The notes under the pieces were generated by a model. It saw nothing but the letters and a program-made list of their open reading frames with translations, was not told the origin of the DNA and did not search any database. From contig NW_024468544.1 in the NCBI RefSeq assembly GCF_001632365.1, positions 265,366 to 329,365 of the forward strand: a DNA stretch of 64,000 bases, given 5' to 3'. This DNA comes from Laetiporus sulphureus 93-53 (taxonomy: Eukaryota > Basidiomycota > Agaricomycetes > Polyporales > Laetiporaceae). Numbering within the stretch: the first letter of the stretch is position 1; each line of letters begins with the position of its first letter. Positions 56,310-64,000 of the stretch are shown here, in pieces. A program made the position numbers and the translations under genes.

Positions 56310-59300
56310 GTTTCTCTCCATCTGAATCTCACCTGCTCTCCGCGAACATCTTTGCACACTCTACAGCCATGCGCCGAAACATAGCTGCCTTCTTCATCAC
56401 GTATGCTCAGGCTCCATCTGTAGACCCACCCTTCTCACCAACTGCTTCCCACAGCGCCCCATATTGTTGAAACCCAAGATTTTACGATGGAATTCAGCAT
56501 GTAGCTTGTTGACTTCTTCATCGACGTGCTCTTTTTCAGTGTGGGCACGGAACCACTGCACTCGCTGAACTGTACAAAGGTCAGCTATGGCTACAGGCAT
56601 CAGATCCATAACTCACCTTCAGTATTCCAAATATTGGCTTTGCACTGGGATGACATGGGCGGCACCACTGTCCAGATCCATGAATGGACCTCCTTGCTAT
56701 TCCCTAATGATTGAGGTGTCCTCCAGTTCTTGCTGATCAAATCTTTACTGAGGTCTATAGCATTTAACGTGTCGATGCCCTCATCATTGCTAAGTCAAAG
56801 TAGATGATTCCTGTTGTAATTGTAGAACATGGCAATTGACTTGACATGATTGGCGGCATTGCGAATCATCTTTTGTGAGTGCATGTTATCCTTTTGTCCC
56901 TGAGAATGCTTCTGCTTGTCTTCAAGGAATGTGCCTTGATGATTCAATGCCTCCTTTACTATGTCAAGTAAGTCATATGCCCGATCCAGTCAGATCTGCC
57001 ATTCAAAAACTGTGATTGTTTTCAAACCTAATGATACACGCTCGCCCACTGTGAAATCGGATGGGAGAGCCAATGGTTCATTTTCCGGTTGCTTGTCTGC
57101 TTCATCGTCATCCTCAGCTGCAACTTCGTCCACCTCAGGAAACTCGACCTTGGGCATGAACAGCACCTGCTGCTTCCACCACTTGTCAAGGTCATGGTGG
57201 AGTGAGCGTCACTCAGCGTTGACACTGGCAATGATGTCGTCTTCAAGATATGCATCTGCAAATTGGGTGACCTTGATGTGTAAGTCATACCTGGAAAACT
57301 GTAAGTGTTGGCTATATCCAGATAATGATGATCTGTGCACACTGTCGTTTCTTGAGCTGCAAGCCTATCTAGAGAAAATGGGATGTGCTGTGAGGAGCTT
57401 TTCCTGCCATGGCATTAGTCGCATAGTCTTTGGGCTGAACTTCCAATTGTGCTAATTTTCGAAAGACCTTGCCTGCACTTGATACTGCTCACTGTATGAG
57501 GTTTCGCACCAGATATGATATACATGATCACACCTTTGGATTCGTCCAACAAGTACATGCTATTCATCTTTTGCACCCTTTTATTCTGGCCTACCCCATG
57601 CACATGCCGCATTAACTTCGTGTCCATCGCCGATCAGAGAACCACCATTGCCAGCCCCACAATGGTATTAAGTGCATCAAACAGAGCAGATTTGGAGTCC
57701 TGTAAACTGAACACTTCATGAAGCTTGTGTGCAAGAAAGGCGGCTGCATGCAGAGCATCAAGAAAGAGTCAGGAAATAGCGACGGACTCTTACCTTTCGT
57801 TTCAACCTTTTATCAGTTTCAAAAGTTATGGATCACATCGAGCACATCGTGATGATGCTCTGCACTCATCTCACATGTGCTGAGCCTGGCCTGGTTGTGT
57901 TCTGCCTAAGGATGTTTGACGCTCTTGCCATGTGTTAGTCCCACTCCCCATGAATAACAGAGAGCGAATACTATCTGGCAGATCTCTTTGTGGGTGAGCA
58001 TGTGCAACTTGGGTAGCAGGAATTGGATGTCCTTCAGTAGAGGAAGCAGATGCAGAAAATGTTTGCTAAACTGAGTCTCCAGGTTAACCGTGTAGATGCA
58101 GATCACGTCATAAGTGAAAAAGAAATGTAAGAGCTCCTTCAGGCCTTCAAGTCAGCGTGAAGTCCATGTGTTCATAGCTGAAGCAGATGTCAACATCACT
58201 CTAAGGCAAAGGTTACATGCGACATATCACTCACCCTTCTGCAAATCTACCATGGCACCAGGATGGAAACACCCGTGATGAATGCAGATCACGGCAACAA
58301 CACCACTCACCTCAAGATTGCAGAACTTTCCAGGGTGCTGAGCTCGTCCAACCTTGAAACTGCTGCAGGTCTCGGGCTATGGCACATCAGGTCTGCTAAA
58401 CAGGTCACAGATATACATAACCTACAGGGGGCTCCGACTGAATGTCTTCCATGTAATCTTTCATCTTGTGTGCATCAACAAAGTATCCCTGGCTGGGCGC
58501 AAGGCTTACATCATTAGGATCATCGCATTTATGTTTCTTCTGCAGACCATGATTGCCATCTCCACCCAATTCACATGCATGAATGTAACTATGATAGTTC
58601 AGTGAATGAACAACCCTGAGATCGAGGATACATACGCAAGATGTGCTGGTGTCTTCTGCCAATCTGGAGGCATGTTCATGCTCGGCCAAGGATAAGTGAA
58701 ACATGGCACAGTTAATGAATGTGCCGGGTAATTGAGGAGCATGAGTCCATGATGATCTTCACTTCTCTTGACCATCATGAGGTGTTGCCATATGTGCGCT
58801 ATGATGTTGAATTCACGATATCGATTCTGTGAGTCGGGCTGAGTGTAAAATACCTGTCATTTCGCTGAAACACGCACCTTGACCTTTTGCGATGCACAAT
58901 TGCTCGTCATGCACCACAGTGCCACCACAAAGTCATAAGCACTCTTTTTTGATGTAAGATAATGAAGGTCCCACTGCTTGAGGAGTGCAATGGTGAACAC
59001 GCTCTCAGAATGGTCGACTGTGGCTGGAAAAAGGCCTCCCTACAATAGTTGTGACATTATGGGCTTAGCATTGGGGCAATGGCACCAGTGAATGCGAGTG
59101 TGATGAATGCCATTTGTATGAGTCACAATGAAATTTGCCGGCGCTGCGCTGGATGAAAGATGAGGACATGGCTTCCCGTGATGACCTAGGTGAAAAATGA
59201 AGCCGAATGTCAACAAATTGTGTTTTTCCAGGTATTCTCCATTCCAGACATCCAGCCAATGGAACGGCTGGTTGCAATGATCTTCCATGATGCACCTGGG

Positions 59301-59651
59301 ACACTGAGCGGGGCTGCAAAAGCAGTCATGGCATCTGACACTCACTTTTGCACTGCATGCGCAAAGTCCTGACACCCCCTCAATCCGTTCAGCGTTCAGT
59401 AGATCATCTAGGATGGCATTAAAGTGTGGCTTCCACTGTTCTAGTACTCTGGATATGCCGTTCTACAAATTCAATATAAATGAGCAGCGTGATCATCATA
59501 GAAAGGAAGGTACCTTGACGCTTCATGAGCTGGTCGCTCCTGTACTCAATGTTGAAGGCTCCACTTCATCTGCAGTTGTAGCTTTCTGGCAAGACAATTT
59601 TGCTTCAAAGTCAGCATTCATTGTCCTCTTACGCTTTCTGGGTGACTCCAT
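56310..59651 (-). pseudogene. KDZ-family transposase with CxC2 cysteine cluster, decayed
   Basis: KDZ (Kyakuja-Dileera-Zisupton) transposases are DNA transposases expanded in basidiomycetes. Start at 59651 (MESPRKRKRTMNADFEAKLS, basic). The cysteine cluster at 59372-59040 reads CSAKVSVRCHDCF, CPRCIMEDHCNQPFHWLDVW, FGFIFHLGHHGKPCP, TNGIHHTRIHWCHCPNA. Further on: LFPATVDHSESVF, then PSQGYFVDAHKMKDYMEDIQ, GVVAVICIHHGCFHPGAMVD followed by LQKGE (about 58270); YDVICIYTVNLETQFSKHFL (about 58090), VGLTHGKSVKHP; C-terminal HVDEEVNKLHAEFHRKILGF and KKAAMFRRMAVECAKMF (about 56350). Many stops and shifts, so inactive. Terminal inverted repeats were not found. Confidence 0.85.
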
Positions 59652-61107
59652 AGAGATCACATTCGACTGAGAGATGTGAACGCGACCAGCTGAGTTGACA
59701 GCAGCAGCATCTGAGACAATGGAGCTCTCCGGCTGGATTTCGTGGATATGTATGTAAGGGGTCTTGGGTCAACGCTTCATGCTGTGGTTTTGCTTTCAAA
59801 CACTGGATGGCCTTCCAACCACAATCTTCCTGCTAAGGCTCGTAAGTTGAACAGAGCAGCAATCTCTCACTGAATATCATGTACTCATGAGGGGGAAAAT
59901 GCATATCTGTCCTATCTTGCATAATCGGCTGGGTTCATACCTGAAAGACTGATGGAAAATCTGACTCCGTGTGGGTAAATAGAGATGAGGGTGCCTACCT
60001 ATCAGGACCACACCTTGCCGAAGAGTGGCAGTGCTTTCACTGACATATTTGATCAATTTACTGGAAAACGTCGAGTGAGCAGCTGGACGGTTAAACCCAA
60101 TGAGAGCAGCGGATGAACACCCACATATTGAGCCATTCCTAAACCCGCATAGTAATGTGTACCCATAGAGACAACACAGTGATTGACCATGCAGGCTGGT
60201 CAATGGCTCTGAATGACATGAATGCGAGAGTTTGAGAGAACGCATGCAATGGAAGAGCAAACTGACCGATTGAAATTCACGAAAAGACACCATCAGAGAG
60301 GACTATTGCTGAGGCACAGATGAAAGAACCAGCAAGACAATGGCGGCATTGACTGCTAGTATTGTCAGTAGGAGGACAGCACCCTTGGAACACTAACAGC
60401 AGCCTTCTGACTGGTTGGGTGCTGGGGCAATCATCAGTAGCAGGCGGAGGCGATGAAAGGAGTGAAACGATGGCGTCGACCACTAGCATCTGCCAGCAGG
60501 AGCACGTCATACTTGGGGCATCAATGATGACCTTATAGTCATCGGAGCACCAGTCTTGATGTCGAGCAAGGGCAATGGAGAAGGCGATGACATCAATGGC
60601 TTGAGGTGAGAGTGGAGGTGATGAAAGAGTGGAGCAACGGCATCGACCGCTAGCATCTGCCAGTGGGAGCACATTGTACTTGGAGCATCGATGATGACCT
60701 TATAGTCACTGGAGCACTCAGTCTTGATGTCAAGTTGAGGGCGATGGAGAGGGTGATGGAGAAGGTGATGGTGCCAATGGTGGTGAGCGATGGAAGGACT
60801 TAGAAGTCTCCGCCCTATTCTGCCCACTACATTGAATAAATATTTGGATCCAGTGCTTGGTGTGTGGTGCCCGCATCACAGGCACTGGCCCAATGCATCG
60901 ACACGTTAGGGCGGGTGGCAGGTGGCTGAGACCCCCAGCCAAATCTCACTAACTGGGATCGATGCCCAGTTTCATTTAGTCTCAGGGTTGTCTCTGAAGG
61001 ATACACTGTCTTCTCAGAGTTGCGCAAGAACTGGATGATATATTACACCATGAGCAGAAAACCGTATCGATGTCCATACAGAATATGACGTGAACAGCAG
61101 AGTAAGA
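59652..61107. repeat. Intergenic with degenerate 167-bp repeats
   Basis: No supported gene. agcatctgccag-type words start units at 60485 and 60652 (167 bases apart), each with ggagcac, then catcgatgatgaccttatagtc or a variant, and a G/A-rich tail (gcgatggagaaggtgatg). A third, older copy begins near 60358. Frames here are low-complexity translations of the repeat. Confidence 0.6.
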
Positions 61108-63128
61108 TCAAATGCTTGTCAGACATTCCTTCTCCCACCACGAATCAAGGAGTGTGAGATCATCTTCGGCTCTGATTGAATCATAAGGCTTGCCAGGAAA
61201 GCCAATGGTGATGTTATGCACTGCAGAATAGGATATCTGACCAGGTTTACCTGCCCAATCAAAATCAATGACCTTGATTTGCGCATTCCCCTCGTGTATC
61301 TGCACCATGACATTGCTCGATCTAAAGTCACCGTGGATGAAACCCTCATTCTTGAGCAACCCCACAACATCCTCCAATGAGTGCCGGATAGTGGGATAGA
61401 ATGGACGGGATAATTCGCGCTGTAAGAAATCGAACAGCATCACCCAATCACCATTCAAATGCTCCATGATGTAAGCAGTGGGAGTGCATTTGAAATGTGC
61501 ACACCCATATAGGGTAGGTGCAAGGCCATGGCGAGCCAATAGTTGATGTACTTCTTCACCATAGGGACCATTGACAAGCTTGACAACCACAGGAATCTGC
61601 AAGTTTTCTGGCCCAAAAGTCGAAGACATCATCGCCAGGAACAGCAATTGACCATGAACAGGAGTGTCAAGACGTGTTTTGAAGGTGAGGGTGCTCTCAC
61701 TCATGTCCTCAGCATACAACCTGCAGAATGGGTAGATTCGAGGGATGCCAACAGAGAATGATGGTGGCTCAATTCACAACTCAATCAGGCTATAGGAGGA
61801 AGAAATTAAACATTATTCCACAGCGGTATGTAACAGACAACATACTCATAAAGCTCGGAGAACCCTTGAGCAAGTGCATACAGCAATTGTGCAAGCTCAC
61901 GCTGCCAATTGCCGGTGCTGTCTGCTAGCATGATACACGATAAACCTAATGGTTCCACCATGGTTTGCTCTCCATCTAAAAAGCTGCCCGATATGAACAG
62001 ATGATATCCTATTTGTTGATCTTTAAGACATGCCAGTGAAGATATGCAGTGGACATCACGATACCTAACATGCATAGGAGAAACATCGGTGCTCCTCACT
62101 TCATGTAACGGACCAACATGGGTAATTCACCATGTCGCAAGCTTTTGACTGCAAAATAGTAGGAGCTCGCTACTTGCATGTAAGCATCATAGCTAGTATC
62201 ACTCACCTCACACTTGTCCTCATGCAGGCAGACCAGCACATGGTCATGTCCAAACCACACTGCATCCACCAGGCAATCAGAGATGTCCGAAGGTGGATTA
62301 AAAGGGACGTTATGCACAGGGGAAGGGAACAGCTCATCAATACAGCTGTCAAAACTGTCTGAGCATTTATTCTCGGTGAGAAATGATTGTCTCATTTCAT
62401 CGCACTATAATATGGTGACACGGATGGTGCGAGTCGTGAGATCTGCATCAGTGCTAGGGAGGGCTGATGGTGGCAGAAGAGGTTTCCGATGTCGGACTAA
62501 GAAACGGCAGAAAACATGATGAAGGGTGCATATGGGAATACCCATGTGGTTGATAGGACAGAGATACAAGATGCCTGCATTGAGGACTTGTATGGTTGGC
62601 CACACGCTCACCCTGGAAAAGTCCGATGATGGAGGGATGGACTTCAATAGCTGTTTGTATAGATTGGAGAACTTGTCAAATTTGTCATTCGCAATTGAAA
62701 GTGGAATTTCTGTCAAGTGCATTAGAACTGAGACGTTCAGAGAAGATAGGAGATTTACCGAATGCTGGCATGTAATTGTCCAGGATGTCTATATGTAGAT
62801 CCAAAATCTGCTTTTCTGCCCTGCTCAATGGCCTTTTTCGATCGATAGCATCCTCTAACGCCACCTTCCAATTTTCAACGACAGCTTCAGCCTCAGTAGT
62901 ATTGGCAGGTAGTCTCTGTAGCAAGGCAAATGTGCCAGCTAAGGATATGATCCTGCATTGAAGTTGACTCGCAAGCGCTATAACCTCTGCTTCGGTGTCC
63001 GAATAACGTGTCTTGTGGCATTTGGGGGATGACTGCTCGACTGACCACTTCACCACATTGCTGCAGTGTTTGGAGGTCAATGAATGATGCTCTGGTACAG
63101 AGAGAGGAGGGCCCATATTCAAAGACAT
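61108..63128 (-). CDS. Protein-kinase-like protein of agaricomycete type
   Basis: Start at 63128 (MSLNMGPPLSVPEHHSLTSK). Exon 1 reaches 62759; a 49-nt intron (62758-62710) keeps the frame into EIPLSIANDKFDKFSNLYKQ and SVWPTIQVLNAG. Later exons: MRQSFLTENKCSDSFDSCID (about 62395) to HVLVCLHEDKCE with donor gtgagt; SSYYFAVKSLRHGELPMLVR; GEQTMVEPLGLSCIMLADST; and the last exon 61719-61108 with VVVKLVNGPYGEEVHQLLAR, then GFIHGDFRSSNVMV (HGD in place of HRD) and IKVIDFDWAGKPGQ (DFD in place of DFG). This is the layout of a large agaricomycete family of kinase-like proteins, often near transposons; whether they phosphorylate anything is not known to me. The join near 62550-62400 is not resolved, so one lesion is possible. 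Confidence 0.65.
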
Positions 63129-64000
63129 ATTCCTTGTTCGATCTGAAGAAGTGAGCATGCCATGATCAAAAAACTGTGCTGGAAATGAGGAATGGGTGAG
63201 ACTTATGATGGTGGGTGACCGATGGCGTACGTTACAGACTAGCGTATGAAGCATATAAACTATGATTAAGATAACCATGCTAGGAACGAGGAATGGGTGG
63301 GACTTACGACGGTGAGTGGCAGATGGCACACCTGACATGTTCTATGAGAACGACTAAGTTGATAGGCTGTGTGAGATTGGATTTACAAGAGAACAGAGAG
63401 AGAGGGTGAGAGTAAAGCAGACTGAAGGACAGAGAGTTGCCGAGAGGTCTTGACATCTGATAGAAATCGGGCAGTGAGAGACAAGTGTCTCTCATGCACA
63501 CAGTTGCGCAGCGACATTCGAGTGGCTTATGCTGCTCATTCGTGCACCTGCGAGCTTGAATGAGGTCAGGGTCAGGGCATTTGGGGCAGTTGTCAGGTCA
63601 GAGAGCACAGGTGTCATTGTCGAGGATGGTGGGGGGGTGACAGTGATGATCAGTGGGGTGGCATGCTGTGGCATGACTGCATGCAGGCAACTACAGCGAC
63701 CTAGCCTAATGGAGAAATTGTATTTCCCCAACAATGAGATTAGGTAACAGTTAGTGTCATAACATAAATGAACAGTTACAAATGCATTTATGACAATCAC
63801 AAATCCCGTTTTGACATATGTTCTAAAATATAGCTCAGGAAAAATAGTTGTACACTGAAATTCAAGTCACCACTTAGCCACAGGCATTGGAAATATACCA
63901 AAGACAGACACTCAGAACGTGCTGTAAGTTCAAACACTGATTGAACCTTAGCTGCATGCACGATTATCGCAGATTATCTCTGCTCATCACTGTCGCCCCT
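63129..64000. other. No supported gene
   Basis: About 870 bases. Two related stretches (aggaatgggtg.gacttac.a.ggtg, near 63187 and 63290) suggest a short duplication just upstream of the kinase-like gene. Frames are short. Confidence 0.4.

Noticed and set aside
60277..60942. Minus-strand frames rich in Ser/Pro/His/Cys
   Set aside because: Low-complexity translation of the 167-bp degenerate repeats.

Overview
The window looks like a chromosome segment of an Agaricomycete (basidiomycete fungus). Reasons: many short introns (about 44-60 nt, GT..AG), a KDZ-type transposase with its CxC2 cysteine cluster, Ty3/gypsy chromoviruses and a Ty1/copia element, an Mps1-type kinase, a Mei2-type RNA-binding protein, a SUN-domain protein and an agaricomycete-style protein-kinase-like gene. 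Species cannot be fixed from the sequence. Gene models below were spliced by eye from reading frame, splice signals and family knowledge; no search was run.

Layout. 0-34 kb is a gene-poor 'graveyard' with a few live-looking genes: a Zn-cluster-like coiled-coil gene (1.35-2.95 kb) with a broken paralogue (16.3-17.9 kb); a 40S ribosomal protein uS2/RPS0 copy broken by an internal micro-inversion (3.4-4.3 kb); relics of homocysteine S-methyltransferase, GH2 beta-mannosidase, an amidase and a carnitine acyltransferase; two tandem copies of a nucleoplasmin-like FKBP prolyl isomerase (9.6-11.3 and 12.2-13.9 kb); an eight-unit ~209-bp tandem repeat (14.4-16.0 kb); an apparently intact MPS1/TTK-like kinase (18.1-20.5 kb); a long multi-exon gene of unknown function (25.3-30.1 kb, minus); a 25-residue-repeat protein and a SUN-domain membrane protein (32.1-34.0 kb).

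34.4-52.7 kb is a three-layer transposon nest: a Ty1/copia element (minus) is split by a Ty3/gypsy element (plus, 5-bp target duplication CCGCT), whose 3' LTR is split by a second member of the same Ty3 family (minus, duplication GACGC). Both Ty3 elements carry a chromodomain, a C-terminal dUTPase domain, an extra 5' ORF before gag, and a primer-binding site complementary to their own predicted transcript 5' end (Tf1/sushi-type self-priming).

52.7-64 kb holds an AT-rich 53-bp tandem repeat, a decayed Mei2-like gene, a decayed KDZ transposase, a degenerate repeat block, and a protein-kinase-like gene. Across genes and transposons many stop codons and catalytic losses are of the C-to-T / G-to-A type, suggesting cytosine-methylation or RIP-like decay of the whole neighbourhood.
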